Source: an uncultured Clostridia bacterium (GTDB lineage Bacteria; Bacillota; Clostridia; TANB77; CAG-508). From it: a stretch of 64,000 nt of DNA. This document shows positions 1 through 8,865 of the stretch, in pieces. The position numbers and the translations under genes were made by a program. The DNA lies in the NCBI GenBank assembly GCA_948630815.1, contig CAPIEU010000001.1, positions 202,796-266,795 of the forward strand, given 5' to 3'. The stretch's first letter is position 1, and each line of letters begins with the position of its first letter. The notes under the pieces are model-generated. The model made no database searches. It saw only the letters and a program-made list of their open reading frames with translations, and had not been told where the DNA came from.

Positions 1-1
1 A

Positions 2-262
2 TTAAGAGAGCCAATACAGATAGGAGCACAAAAGATAATTCTTGTACACAATCATCCAAGCGGAGATCCAACTCCAAGCAAAGAAGATGATAGAATGACA
101 GATAGAATATATGAAGCGGCAGATATTTTAGGAATACAACTAGTAGACCATGTAATAATAGGAAACAATGTGTTTACTAGCATATATAAATCACGAAATG
201 AAGATTCGTCAAAAAATTGTATAGAACAAATAGGATTTAAAGGAATAAATTTCAATAATTAA
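2..262 (+). CDS. radC: RadC-family JAB/MPN protein, C-terminal part (cut by window edge)
   Basis: Only the last 86 codons lie in the window; the start is upstream. The metalloprotease-like JAB signature HNHPSGDPTPS is followed by KEDD, giving the H-x-H-x7-S-x2-D pattern of RadC proteins. The biochemical role of the family is unsettled despite its historical DNA-repair name. The gene lies 64 bases upstream of mreB on the same strand, and radC-mreBCD is a common arrangement in Bacillota, so it may be co-transcribed. A 'cgg' at position 61 lies across the AGC|GGA codon boundary and causes no frame change. Confidence 0.85.
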   Translation, partial: LREPIQIGAQKIILVHNHPSGDPTPSKEDDRMTDRIYEAADILGIQLVDHVIIGNNVFTSIYKSRNEDSSKNCIEQIGFKGINFNN

Positions 263-326
263 GAAAAACTAACATTAGGTTATAAAAAATATAACATTTA
301 TAAAGCGAAAGGAATGGTAAAACAAA

Positions 327-1359
327 ATGAATTTTTTTGGACTAGGTAATAAAGATATTGGAATAGATCTTGGGACTGCAAATATACTAGTAACACTAAA
401 AGGAAAAGGAATTATATTAAAAGAACCATCAGTAGTAGCAATAGATAGAAGAAGTGAAGAAATTGTAGCAACAGGAAATGAAGCAAAAGAAATGATAGGA
501 AGAACACCAGATAGAATAAAAGCAGTAAGACCATTAAAAGATGGAGTAATAGCAGATTTTACGGCAACTGGATTAATGTTAAAAAATATAATTTCAAAAG
601 TATGTAAAAAGTACAATATAGGAAGACCAAGAGTAGTAGTTGGTGTTCCATCAGGAATTACAGAAGTAGAAGAAAGAGCGGTAGAAGAAGCAGTAATGGG
701 TGCAGGAGCAAAAGAAGTTTATCTAATAGAAGAACCAATGGCAGCAACAATTGGGGCAGGACTAGATGTAGCAGAGCCAAGTGGAAATATAGTAGTAGAC
801 ATAGGTGGAGGAACAACAGAAGTAGCAGTTGTATCTTTGCGGAGGGATAGTAGTTAGTAATTCATTAAGAGTAGCAGGAGATGAATTAGATAATGATATA
901 ATAAATTATATAAAAAAGGAAATGAACTTAAGTATAGGGGAAATTCAAGCAGAAGAAATAAAAAAAGAAATAGGTTGTGCATTACCACTTATGACAGAAA
1001 TGAGTAAAGAAATAAGAGGAAGAGATCTATCAACAGGATTACCTAAAAATATTGTAATAACGTCAAATCAAGTGCAAGTTGCAATGGAAGAATCAATAAA
1101 TGAAATAATAGAAATAGTAAAAGCAACCTTAGAAAAGACACCACCAGAGCTAGCATCAGACATAGTAGAAAAAGGAATAGTATTAGCAGGTGGAGGAGCG
1201 TTAATACAAAATTTAGATAAAATGTTAAGCCAGAAAACAGATATGCCAGTATATATAGCTACAGATCCATTAGAATGTGTAGTAAAAGGTACAGGAAAAG
1301 CATTAGAAGATTTAGACAGATTAAAATCAGTTCTAATAAACTCGAGGAAAAGAAGGTAA
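327..1359 (+). CDS. mreB: Rod-shape-determining actin homologue MreB (one +1 shift at CGG)
   Basis: Forms actin-like filaments under the membrane that direct lateral cell-wall synthesis. The N-terminus has the phosphate-1 loop GIDLGTANILV, and later segments include VVDIGGGTTEVAVVSL and GIVLAGGGALIQNLD. Reading without a shift stops at 857, soon after CGG at 840-842. Skipping the C (TTG, C, GGA GGG ATA) gives VSLGGIVVSNSLRVAGDE, the normal MreB sequence, and the frame stays open to 1359. The product is then 343 residues, the usual family length. It heads mreB-mreC-mreD-mrdA. The start is ATG 327, behind a purine-rich AGGAATGG. Identity is certain; the recoding is inferred. Confidence 0.95.
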
Positions 1360-1642
1360 GCAAAGGTCTGGTGTTCTCATTGATACAAAGAATAATCTAA
1401 TGCAAAAGATGTAGGGGTAGGTCTTGTGCCTGCCCAAGAAAAAGAGAACAAAACAAATTGCAAACGATGTAGGGGCAAGGCTTGCCTTTGGCAAGAATGA
1501 AAAATGAATAGTGAATAATATATGTAGGGGGGTCTTGTGCCTACCCAAAATAAGAAACACATAACCAAAATTTAATGAAAACGCTACAGGCGAAGGGGCT
1601 ATGTAACCTACAAAATTCTTCGAATTTTAAAGGAGGTAAAAA
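1360..1642 (+). repeat. Intergenic block with three TGTAGGGG palindromes
   Basis: No gene is seen between mreB and mreC. Three imperfect palindromes of about 27 bases lie at roughly 1409-1436, 1467-1494 and 1522-1547. Each begins (A)TGTAGGGG and ends in a complementary GCC/CCC run. A short hairpin (AAAATTC, TTC loop, GAATTTT) at about 1612-1630 lies directly before the mreC ribosome binding site, and almost the same sequence precedes mrdA. The same palindromes recur at 3100-3245, 29667, 46758, 47914, 47981 and 58172-58260. Confidence 0.75.
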
Positions 1643-2453
1643 GTGTATAAGAAGAAAACAAGCATTATAGGAATAGTAATAACAATAATAATATTAATTA
1701 TTTTAGTATTCATATCAAACATAAATGTAGAAAACCTATCATACATAGAAAATGCAGTTTCTACCATAGTTATGCCAATACAAAATGGACTTACTTATTT
1801 AAAAAACAGAATAACAGGCAATAATACATTTTTTACTGATATTAGTAAGCTACAACAAGAAAATGAAGAACTAAAAAAGAAAAATACAGAACTAGAAACC
1901 ACATTAAGAGAACTAGAAATAATAAAAGCAGAAAACACCACATTAAGAGAATATCTAAATTTATCAGAAGCCTATTCAAATTACGAAACAAAACCAGCAT
2001 ATATAATAAGCAAAGATATAAGTAATTATAGCAAAATCTTTATAATAAACTTAGGTTCAAAAGATGGGCTAAAGCAAAATATGACAGTAATATCAGAAAA
2101 AGGTTTAGTAGGACATATAATACAAACAACAGACCATACAGCAAAAGTACAAACAATAATAGACACTGGAAGCACAGTAAGTGCAACTATGACAAGTTCA
2201 AGAGATAATATAATACTAAAAGGAACATTAGAGGGAGAAACTTTAAAAGCAAGTTATATTAAGCCGACAGCTAATTTAGTACAAGGCGACACTATAGAAA
2301 CTTCACGGAATGGGAGGAATATATCCGAAAGGAATAAAAATAGGAACTATAAAGAAAATAGAAAATACCAAAAATATAGTAGACAGAACCGCAATAATAG
2401 AAACAGCAGTAGACTTTAACAAAGTAGAAACAGTACTTGTAATTATAAAATAG
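1643..2453 (+). CDS. mreC: Rod-shape-determining protein MreC (one +1 shift at CGG)
   Basis: Membrane-anchored scaffold linking MreB to the elongation penicillin-binding protein. It has an N-terminal membrane segment (about residues 8-25), a coiled coil rich in Glu/Lys (about 65-105) and the beta-barrel domain with NLGSKDGLKQNMTVIS and GLVGHI. The start is GTG 1643, behind AAGGAGG. The unshifted frame ends at 2419 in a Lys/Asn-rich tail that does not resemble MreC. Skipping the C of CGG 2306-2308 gives ETSGMGGIYPKGIKIGTI and then AVDFNKVETVLVI, the canonical MreC C-terminus, ending at 2453. Total 269 residues. Confidence 0.93.
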
Positions 2454-2555
2454 CGTAAAAGGCTATAATAATATTGTAGATAAAAAAACTATAATTATTT
2501 TTCTAATATATAAACAATTACATCATATTAGAATAACAACAATAAAGGAGTTAAA

Positions 2556-3089
2556 ATGAAAAATGCAATTATAATAATTACAACAATATTCATATTTTTA
2601 ATACTATATTTCCTACAAGTAAACTTCTTTAATTGGTTTACAATTAGAGGAATATCACCAAACCTATTTGTAATACTTGTATTATTTTTAGGGTTATTTG
2701 GAGGAAAAAGAGTAGGTGTACCAATGGGAATATTTTTAGGGATATTACTAGATTTTTTCGCAAGTAAAAAAATAGGAATATCAGCTATAATGCTTGGAAC
2801 AGTAGGAATAATAGCAGGAATACTAGACAAGAACTTTTCAAAAGATAGTAGAATGACAATAATTCTAATGACAATACTAGAAACATCTATATATGAAATA
2901 GGAACATATCTATTAAATTGTATAATAATATCAATAAGTATAGAAATATTACCATTTATAAAAATATTATTAATAGAAATTTTATATAATACAATATTAA
3001 TAATAATACTATATCCATTAATACAAAAGGCAGGATACTATATAGAAGAAGCCTTTAAAGGAAAGCAAATATTAACAAGATATTATTAG
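2556..3089 (+). CDS. mreD: Rod-shape-determining membrane protein MreD
   Basis: 177 residues, almost entirely hydrophobic, with about five predicted membrane helices and the sequence GLFGGKRVGVPMGIFLGILLDF, whose shorter part GIFLGILLDF is typical of MreD. It is the membrane partner of MreC in the elongasome. It lies third in mreBCD, with AAAGGAG seven bases before ATG 2556. There are no CGG triplets in the gene and no frame change. MreD proteins diverge quickly, so the call rests on topology and position as much as on sequence. Confidence 0.9.
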   Translation: MKNAIIIITTIFIFLILYFLQVNFFNWFTIRGISPNLFVILVLFLGLFGGKRVGVPMGIFLGILLDFFASKKIGISAIMLGTVGIIAGILDKNFSKDSRMTIILMTILETSIYEIGTYLLNCIIISISIEILPFIKILLIEILYNTILIIILYPLIQKAGYYIEEAFKGKQILTRYY

Positions 3090-3099
3090 TTAGAAGTTA

Positions 3100-3275
3100 G
3101 AAGTAGGGGTGGGCTCCGTGTCCGCCCAAGAAGAAGAGAACAAGACAAATTGCAGACGATGTAGGGGCAGGTCTTGTGCCTGCCCAAGGAAAAGGCAACA
3201 AATAAAATGCAAACATTGTAGGGGTGTATGTCATACAACCCACAAAATTCTTCAAATTTTGAAAGGAGGACAAGT
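3100..3275 (+). repeat. Three TGTAGGGG palindromes and a hairpin before the mrdA start
   Basis: Palindromes lie at about 3102-3128, 3159-3187 and 3216-3242, the middle one nearly identical to the copy at 1409. The stretch ACAAAATTCTTC-AATTTTGAAAGGAGG (split here at the loop) repeats the region upstream of mreC, so the two TTG/GTG-started genes share a hairpin directly before their Shine-Dalgarno sequences. This could be coincidence of repeat insertion or a shared translational control element. Confidence 0.7.
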
Positions 3276-5366
3276 TTGAAAAAGAAAGATAAACCTATAA
3301 ACTTTAAAATTAGATATAACATAATTACAATACTAGCATACTGCATAGGCGTTATATTGCTTGTTCAACTTTTCAATCTTCAAATAGTGCATGGAAATGA
3401 ATACTTAGAAACATCAAATACAAGGTTGACTCGTGAAAGTGTACTAAAAGCAGCAAGAGGAAACATTAGAGATAATAGTGGAACAATACTTGCAGGAACA
3501 GGTACAAGTAATAACCTAGAAATATATAAAAGCAAAATAGATACAGATACCCTAAATGAAACAATATTACGAGTAGCAAATGTGTTAGAACAACATAACT
3601 GTAAATATATAGACAATTTTCCAATAAAAATAAATCCATTTGCGTTTACATACAACAATGAGGAAAGAGAAAAAAGCTGGAAAAAAGCAAATAAAATAGA
3701 TGAAAATTTAACTGCAGAAGAAGCATTTTACAAATTTAAAGAAAAATATCAAATTAAAAATGATAATATAGAAGAAATAAGGAAAATAATAACAATACGT
3801 TACCAAATATCACGGAGAGGGATATAGTTCAACAAAATCTGTAACCATAGCACAAAATATTTCGTTAGAGTGTGTACATATAATAAGTGAACAAAACGAC
3901 CTATTTCCAGGAATCAATGTAACAGAAATACCAGTTAGGGAATATACAAAAGGAAATTTAGCATCGCACATTTTAGGGTATACTTCAAAAATTACAGATG
4001 TAGACTATAAAAATGAAAAGGATAATGGATATACTTTAACAGATTACTATGGACAAGCAGGAATAGAAAGAATAGCAGAAAAATATTTAAAAGGAACAGA
4101 TCGGAATAAAACAAATAGATATGGCAGTAGATGGAACAATAACAGATGAATATATACGGAGAGCCAGCAATTCGGTCGGAGCAGATGTAATTTTAACAAT
4201 AGATGCATCACTTCAAGAAGTAACAGAAAAAACTCTTGCAAGGAGTATAGAAAATATAAGAAATGGAACATATGGAACAGCATATGAAGCAACAGGTGGA
4301 GCAATGGTTGTAATGAATGTAAAAACAGGAGAAATATTAGCACTTGCAAGTAATCCAGATTATGATCCATCAAAATTTACATTTGGGATAGATCCTGAAA
4401 CTTGGGAAACATATAAAAATAGTAATATGAAAAATAGAGCCATAAGTGAAATATATCCGCCAGGATCAACATACAAAATGGTAACAGCAGTAGCAGGACT
4501 TGAAACAGGAGCAATAGGTAAAACCACAAAAATAAATGATACTGGACGTTATACTTATTATAAAGATTATCAACCAAGATGTTGGAATAGAGGTCGGACA
4601 TGGATATTTAAATGTAACATCTGCAATACAGCATTCATGTAACTATTTTTTCTATGAAACAGGAAGAAGAGTAGGGATAGATAATCTAGCAAAATATACT
4701 CGTCACTTTGGACTAGGTAAAAAAACAGGAATAGAGCTTCTTGGAGAGGCAACAGGAAAATTAAATGAAAGAACAGAGGGCGAAACTTGGAATCCAGGAA
4801 ATACAATACAAGCAGCTATAGGACAGTTAAATAACCAATATACTCCAATACAAATGGCAAAATACACAAGTATACTTGCAAATGGAGGAAAACAAATAAA
4901 ACCAACATTAATAAAATCAATACAAAAAGTAGATGGAGTAGAAGTTCCAAAAGAAGAATACGAAAGATATTTTAATGAAAAATTAGGAATAACAAATGAA
5001 GATGATGGAATAACAATAAATCCAGACAACTTAAAAACTGTACTAGAGGGAATGAGAGATGTTACAAGTGAAACAGGAGGAACAGCATATAGGTATTTCA
5101 AAGACTTTAATATAACAGTAGGAGGAAAAACAGGTTCAGCACAGGTAGAAGTTGGAGGAAAGGTAGCATATGCTCATGCATGGTTTGTAGGGTTTGCACC
5201 GTTTGATAATCCTGAAATAGCAGTAGTAATATTAGTAGAGAGGGGTGGAGCAGGAAGTTATACAGCAGAAGCAGCAAGAGATGTAATGGCAGAATATTTT
5301 GGAATGAATGCAAACAATGTAGAAGAAAATACAAATGCAATACCAACTACAGAAATACAAAATTAA
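3276..5366 (+). CDS. mrdA: Elongation-specific penicillin-binding protein 2 (six +1 shifts at CGG)
   Basis: Class B transpeptidase of the rod elongasome. It has an N-terminal membrane anchor (about residues 12-32), a dimerisation region, then the catalytic motifs STYK (in YPPGSTYKMV), SCN (in QHSCNYFF) and KTG (in VGGKTGSAQV). The start is TTG 3276, behind AAAGGAGGA. CGG triplets at 3813, 4102, 4157, 4173, 4177 and 4595 are each in the current frame. Skipping each C joins all segments into 694 residues, a normal PBP2 length. The cluster at 4157-4179 turns an implausible YIRRASNSVGAD into YIGEPAIGGAD, which fits the usual lead-in to VILTID. Its position after mreBCD supports mrdA rather than spoVD. 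Confidence 0.92.
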
Positions 5367-5396
5367 ATTTATCATTATACTAGGTAACAAGATATA

Positions 5397-5479
5397 CTAG
5401 CGACACGGTGATATAGTGCTTTTCTTTTTTGAGTATACGAAAAAAAGAAAATGCCCTATATCACGCAAGATGGAGCGGT
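5397..5479 (+). repeat. Structured intergenic repeat (GCGACAC family), copy 1
   Basis: Starts TAGCGACACGGTGATATAG and ends CTATATCACGCAAGATGGAG. The inner stem GTGATATAG pairs with CTATATCAC. At the 27263 copy the same positions read GTGGAGGTAG and CTACCTCCA, so both sides of the stem differ yet still pair. That suggests the fold is kept. A T-run, short loop and A-run lie in the centre. Confidence 0.7.
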
Positions 5480-5528
5480 AATAGTAAGGATAATGTATAT
5501 TATATTAAAAAAGAAAGAAGGAAATGAA

Positions 5529-6137
5529 ATGAATAATTGTGTAAATATTGTATTAGGAAAAGAAGAAATAACATTAAAAATTAATGAACAAGTACAATAT
5601 AGTGAAATAGAGGAATGTTTAAAGGAAAAAATGCCAGAACTAAAAAAATTATATCAAGACGAAAAAACACCAATATTTGTTACTGGAAAAGTCTTAAAAA
5701 ATGCAGAAATGGATAAAATAAGAGAAATAATAAGAGAAAATATTGAAGTAGAAATTGAATTTGATAGTCCAGAAGTATTAGGATTACATGGTATAAGAAA
5801 AGCGTTTTCAGAAGAAATAAAATCTTCCCAGACAAAATTCCATAGAGGTTCATTACGTTCTGGTATGAAATTGGAGTACGAAGGAAGCCTTGTTATTATG
5901 GGAGATGTAAATGCAGGTGCAGAGGTTATAGCAGGAGAAAATATAGTTATACTTGGAAATTTAAGAGGAGTAGCACACGGAGGTGCAAAGGGAAATAAAA
6001 ATGCAATAATATCAGCAGTAAAAATAGAATCACCACAAATTAGAATTGCAAATATAGTAAAAGAATTAGAAAAAGCTTTAGAAGAAAACGTAAAAACATA
6101 TGCCTATGTAAAAGAAAACGAGATAATATTAGAATAA
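5529..6137 (+). CDS. minC: Septum site-determining protein MinC
   Basis: Inhibitor of FtsZ assembly away from mid-cell. The 202 residues comprise an N-terminal domain (about 1-95) and the C-terminal beta-helix, with GSLRSGMKLEYEGSLVIMGD split across the GD-rich repeats and the hallmark NLRGVAHGGAKGN. The start ATG 5529 follows AAGAAGGA. Upstream codons would lie inside the structured repeat and are rejected. minD is not next to it, unlike the usual minCD pair. A 'cgg' in CAC|GGA is out of frame and harmless. It lies at the end of the cell-shape cluster, which fits a division/shape operon. Confidence 0.93.
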   Translation: MNNCVNIVLGKEEITLKINEQVQYSEIEECLKEKMPELKKLYQDEKTPIFVTGKVLKNAEMDKIREIIRENIEVEIEFDSPEVLGLHGIRKAFSEEIKSSQTKFHRGSLRSGMKLEYEGSLVIMGDVNAGAEVIAGENIVILGNLRGVAHGGAKGNKNAIISAVKIESPQIRIANIVKELEKALEENVKTYAYVKENEIILE

Positions 6138-6221
6138 ATAGCATATCATATTAACAAAAATGTAAATCTTTATTATATTAGTATTACCTTTCTCCAAAAG
6201 GTAGAAAGGAGGTTTTTCTTT

Positions 6222-6290
6222 TTGAAGGAATTGCTTAGAGTGTTGAAACTTTATTTGAGTTACTTAATTGTAAAACACTTAGGGGATTAA
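6222..6290 (+). CDS. 22-residue hydrophobic peptide, possible type I toxin
   Basis: A TTG-started reading frame with AGAAAGGAGG nine bases upstream encodes a small Leu-rich peptide (MKELLRVLKLYLSYLIVKHL plus GD). It resembles the N-terminus of the peptide at 41291 (M-K/R-x-L-L-x-x-L-x-L, then YLIV). The Shine-Dalgarno sequence lies in a hairpin (ACCTTTCT / AGAAAGG), so translation may be restricted. A terminator follows, and a strong opposite-strand promoter sits just beyond it. Toxin function is inferred from this layout and not from homology to a named family. Confidence 0.5.
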   Translation: MKELLRVLKLYLSYLIVKHLGD

Positions 6291-6296
6291 GCACAA

Positions 6297-6373
6297 AGGA
6301 AAAAGACTAGGTTTACTTTGGTTGGTACCTAGTCTTTTTTACATTCTTTTTTAGAATTGCTTATTGACTTCTT
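6297..6373 (-). ncRNA. Predicted antisense RNA (type I antitoxin-like)
   Basis: An RNA starting about seven bases after the minus-strand -10 box (6380-6385) would run leftward for about 75 nt and end at the bidirectional stem-loop shared with the peptide gene's 3' end. It would be complementary to the 3' untranslated part of the peptide mRNA. No conserved open frame is seen in it. The same arrangement occurs at 41366-41438. Confidence 0.45.
6300..6340. terminator. Bidirectional rho-independent terminator
   Basis: Stem AAAGACTAGGT pairs with ACCTAGTCTTT, flanked by A-run and T-run, so it can end transcription from either strand. The second locus at 41366 has the related stem AAAGACTAAGGA / TCCTTAGTCTTT. 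Confidence 0.85.
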
Positions 6374-6379
6374 GATGCT

Positions 6380-6408
6380 ATTATAACATCTATTTTATTG
6401 TATGTCAA
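6380..6408 (-). promoter_or_regulatory. Minus-strand sigma-A promoter of the antisense RNA
   Basis: Read on the minus strand, TTGACA (6408-6403), a 17-base spacer and TATAAT (6385-6380) form a perfect consensus promoter pointing into the terminator and peptide gene. Confidence 0.8.
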
Positions 6409-6499
6409 ATGTTACTTCGATATGTATTGTATTTACTAATTCATTAAGAAAGAGTGTATACACTCTTTCTTATATAGTATCTATATTTTAATTAGCATT

Positions 6500-6922
6500 T
6501 TAACTAAGCAGTAACAAAATTAAAGCTATAAACAATTCTTCATCCTTAACACCCTCATTATATAAAAACCAAATCAAACAAATAAGCAAAATGTCGTCGA
6601 AATACAAATTAATTCCAAACAATTGAAACAAAGGAGAATCAGGATTTGGAGTAGAAGTATTCTCATTTTTCAAATTGTTTGTAGTATTATTGCAACCTTT
6701 ATTATTTATATTTTCTTGATTTTTATTATAATTATTAGTATTTTCGTCATAAACATTATTTTTTTTATTATGTACTAGGTTAGAGTTAGACGTGTGCCCT
6801 AAGTAACTAAAATTAGAGTTTGTATTATTTACATTTCCATATGAATAATATGGGTATCTATATCCATATCTTGAATATCTATTATTATAGGGTATGTTAA
6901 AATAAGGAAAGTGAAACATCAT
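6500..6922 (-). CDS. Asn/Tyr-rich hypothetical protein with hydrophobic C-terminus
   Basis: 140 residues. The N-terminal half is rich in Tyr, Asn, Pro and Arg, like spore-coat or surface proteins. The C-terminal 35 residues are hydrophobic with charged breaks (DDILLICLIWFL, EELFIALILLLL). I do not recognise a named family with certainty. The start ATG (6922) overlaps the stop of the upstream gene in ATGA, so the two are translationally coupled. Many small proteins of sporulating Clostridia have this appearance, but a coat role is only a guess. Confidence 0.7.
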   Translation of the reverse strand: MMFHFPYFNIPYNNRYSRYGYRYPYYSYGNVNNTNSNFSYLGHTSNSNLVHNKKNNVYDENTNNYNKNQENINNKGCNNTTNNLKNENTSTPNPDSPLFQLFGINLYFDDILLICLIWFLYNEGVKDEELFIALILLLLS

Positions 6923-7476
6923 TTTAAATTCTCACCACCATTATTGCTTTGGTTAAAAGCATCAAATACCTTAGTCATATTAAACAATTGAACATATTGT
7001 TCAACCCTATTTTTTCTACTTTCTTTCAAATATGGTTTTAAAGACAAAAGCAAATTTGAACGAGGATCATTTTTGCTAGAATTCATTTTATCCATTATAG
7101 ACTTCATTTTTAATAACATATTTATATCAAAATTAGGCATAGAGTTACTACTATCTGCATTATTAGAATTAGAAAAATCATTAGAATTAGTATTGCTATT
7201 AGTAGAATTATTAAACATATCCATGATGTTTTTTAACATTTCTGGATTTATAGAGTTTGTAGAGTTAGAAGAATCATTTGAATTGTTATTAAAACCGAAA
7301 TTACTATTAGCAGAGTTGTCATTACTATTATTATAATTATTGGTGCTATTATTATTATTATTATTATTATCGCTAACATTATTGTTTTTTATATTATTCA
7401 TCATATTTTTTAAATCATCTGGAATATTGCCATTTTTTATAGCATTTGCTAAATTTCCCATAAAATTAGAATCCAT
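6919..7476 (-). CDS. Asn/Ser-rich hypothetical protein, coupled to the next gene
   Basis: 185 residues. The middle is a low-complexity Asn/Ser tract (about residues 30-115). The more conserved-looking C-terminus has SLKPYLKESRKNRVEQYVQL, a pattern I associate with uncharacterised proteins of sporulating Clostridia that act or are encoded in pairs with hydrophobic partners. AGGAGGG lies before ATG 7476. It overlaps the downstream gene by four bases. Its divergent neighbour is the Fic gene cassette, whose left direct repeat begins 20 bases upstream. Confidence 0.7.
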   Translation of the reverse strand: MDSNFMGNLANAIKNGNIPDDLKNMMNNIKNNNVSDNNNNNNNSTNNYNNSNDNSANSNFGFNNNSNDSSNSTNSINPEMLKNIMDMFNNSTNSNTNSNDFSNSNNADSSNSMPNFDINMLLKMKSIMDKMNSSKNDPRSNLLLSLKPYLKESRKNRVEQYVQLFNMTKVFDAFNQSNNGGENLK

Positions 7477-7495
7477 TTAAACTACCCTCCTTATG

Positions 7496-7544
7496 TGATA
7501 GAGGTTATTCATATATACAGTATATGCTATAAAAATAAAAATGT
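7496..7544. repeat. Direct repeat flanking the Fic gene, left copy
   Basis: A 49-base sequence beginning TGATAGAGGTTATTC and ending AAAATAAAAATGT, repeated at 8592-8639 with a single-base deletion. The repeats enclose the whole Fic gene with its promoter. Confidence 0.9.
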
Positions 7545-7580
7545 GTATTATATTAAATAAGATTGTGTTATAATACACAT
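7544..7580 (+). promoter_or_regulatory. Inverted repeat and -10 box before the Fic gene
   Basis: TGTATTATA and its complement TATAATACA are separated by about 15 bases, and the right arm contains a TATAAT -10 element at about 7570-7575. The symmetry suggests an operator, perhaps for the protein's own helix-turn-helix domain. This is inference only. Confidence 0.45.
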
Positions 7581-7598
7581 ATGAAATGGAGGCTAAAA

Positions 7599-8591
7599 AT
7601 GGAAAAAAATTACCCACCTTATACAATTACTGATAAAATGCTAAACCTAGCAACAAACATAATGGAAAGAATTGGAGAAGCTAATTATTTTGAAAGTTTA
7701 AATAAATTTCCAGAATTAAGAAGAAAAACAAGAATAAAATCAATACATTCTTCTTTAGCTATTGAAAATAATCAATTATCATTATTTCAAGTTGAAGCAG
7801 TAATAAATGGAAAAGCAGTTATTGGAGAACAAAAACAAATTCAAGAAGTTAAAAACGCATATAAAGCCTATGAAGAAATTGATAATATAAATCCGTATTC
7901 AATAGAAGATTTAAAAAAGATACATGGCATATTAACTTTTGCTATTGAAGATAATAGTGGAAAATTTAGAAATCATGGAGAGGCTGTTTATGATGGAGAT
8001 ATTCAAATTTTTATGGCTCCTCCTCATAAAATGGTCCCAACATTAATGGATAATTTGTTTAATTGGATGAACAAAGCAAAAGAAAATGTTAATCCGTTAA
8101 TTTTATCTTCTATATTTCATTATGAATTTGTATTTATACATCCTTTTTCAGATGGAAATGGAAGAACAGCTAGATTATGGCAAACAGCAATACTTGCACA
8201 TTGGAAAGATTTATTTAAATATATTCCAATAGAAAGTATAATAAGAAAACATCAAGAAGAATATTATTCAGCTATTCAAAATTGTAATAATGCAGGAAAG
8301 TCGAACGAATTTATTGAGTTTATGCTTAAAGTTATAGATGAAGCTGTAGATGGAATGATTTTAACATCTAACCAAGAAACTACACAAGAAACTACACAAG
8401 AAACTACACAAGAAAAAATAATAAATTTAATTAAGAAAAATCCAAGTATTACACAGGTTGAAATGGCTAAAGTACTTGATTTAACAAGAGATGGAATATC
8501 GTACAACATAAAAGTACTAAAAGAAAAAGGAATTATTGAAAGAGTTGGTTCTACTAAAAAAGGAATTTGGAAAGTAAATGTAGCAAAGTAA
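7599..8591 (+). CDS. Fic-domain adenylyltransferase with C-terminal winged helix
   Basis: 330 residues. The Fic active-site motif HPFSDGNGRTARLW (His base, Asp and Arg for AMP transfer) lies at about residues 186-199. Upstream, SSLAIENNQLSL matches the (S/T)xxxE(G/N) inhibitory-helix motif of self-inhibited Fic proteins. After a short tract of three QETT units (a 12-base DNA tandem repeat at 8372-8415), the C-terminus is a winged helix (VEMAKVLDLTRDGISYNIKV) likely to bind DNA. ATG 7599 follows GGAGG; an upstream ATG at 7581 lacks a site. The targets are unknown. Flanking direct repeats indicate a mobile cassette. Confidence 0.9.
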   Translation: MEKNYPPYTITDKMLNLATNIMERIGEANYFESLNKFPELRRKTRIKSIHSSLAIENNQLSLFQVEAVINGKAVIGEQKQIQEVKNAYKAYEEIDNINPYSIEDLKKIHGILTFAIEDNSGKFRNHGEAVYDGDIQIFMAPPHKMVPTLMDNLFNWMNKAKENVNPLILSSIFHYEFVFIHPFSDGNGRTARLWQTAILAHWKDLFKYIPIESIIRKHQEEYYSAIQNCNNAGKSNEFIEFMLKVIDEAVDGMILTSNQETTQETTQETTQEKIINLIKKNPSITQVEMAKVLDLTRDGISYNIKVLKEKGIIERVGSTKKGIWKVNVAK

Positions 8592-8639
8592 TGATAGAGG
8601 TTATTATATATACAGTATATGCTATAAAAATAAAAATGT
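8592..8639. repeat. Direct repeat flanking the Fic gene, right copy
   Basis: 48 bases nearly identical to 7496-7544, starting at the Fic stop codon. After it, 8640-8865 contains no gene; a long hairpin there has arms GGGAAATTTCA (8722-8732) and TGAAATTCCC (8761-8770) around a 28-base loop. Confidence 0.9.
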
Positions 8640-8865
8640 TACTAATTTTAGCTGTCTATGTATTGTAAGAATAAGGTAATAGAAAAGTACTAAGACACTA
8701 ACTCACTATCACCATAACACAGGGAAATTTCACGAAAGGTTATAAAATCGTAATATTTCATGAAATTCCCCTAGTATTTTTAGTTAAAGTGTAGCATATT
8801 TTTTGTTTTCATGATAAAATAACTGAAAAGTAAAATGAAGTAATTAAATTATTGGAGGAAGAGTA

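Noticed and set aside
1360..1570. Minus-strand open frames of 63-75 codons over the TGTAGGGG palindromes
   Set aside because: No ribosome binding sites; the codons arise from the repeats.
4703..5101. Minus-strand open frames of over 100 codons opposite mrdA, the surface proteins and spoIIE (e.g. 13324-14055, 23591-24262)
   Set aside because: They mirror the A-rich codon pattern of real genes on the plus strand, lack ribosome binding sites and show Phe/Ser/Leu-biased composition.
5451..5528. Extended N-terminus for minC from ATG 5451
   Set aside because: The added codons are the 3' half of the structured repeat and have no ribosome binding site.
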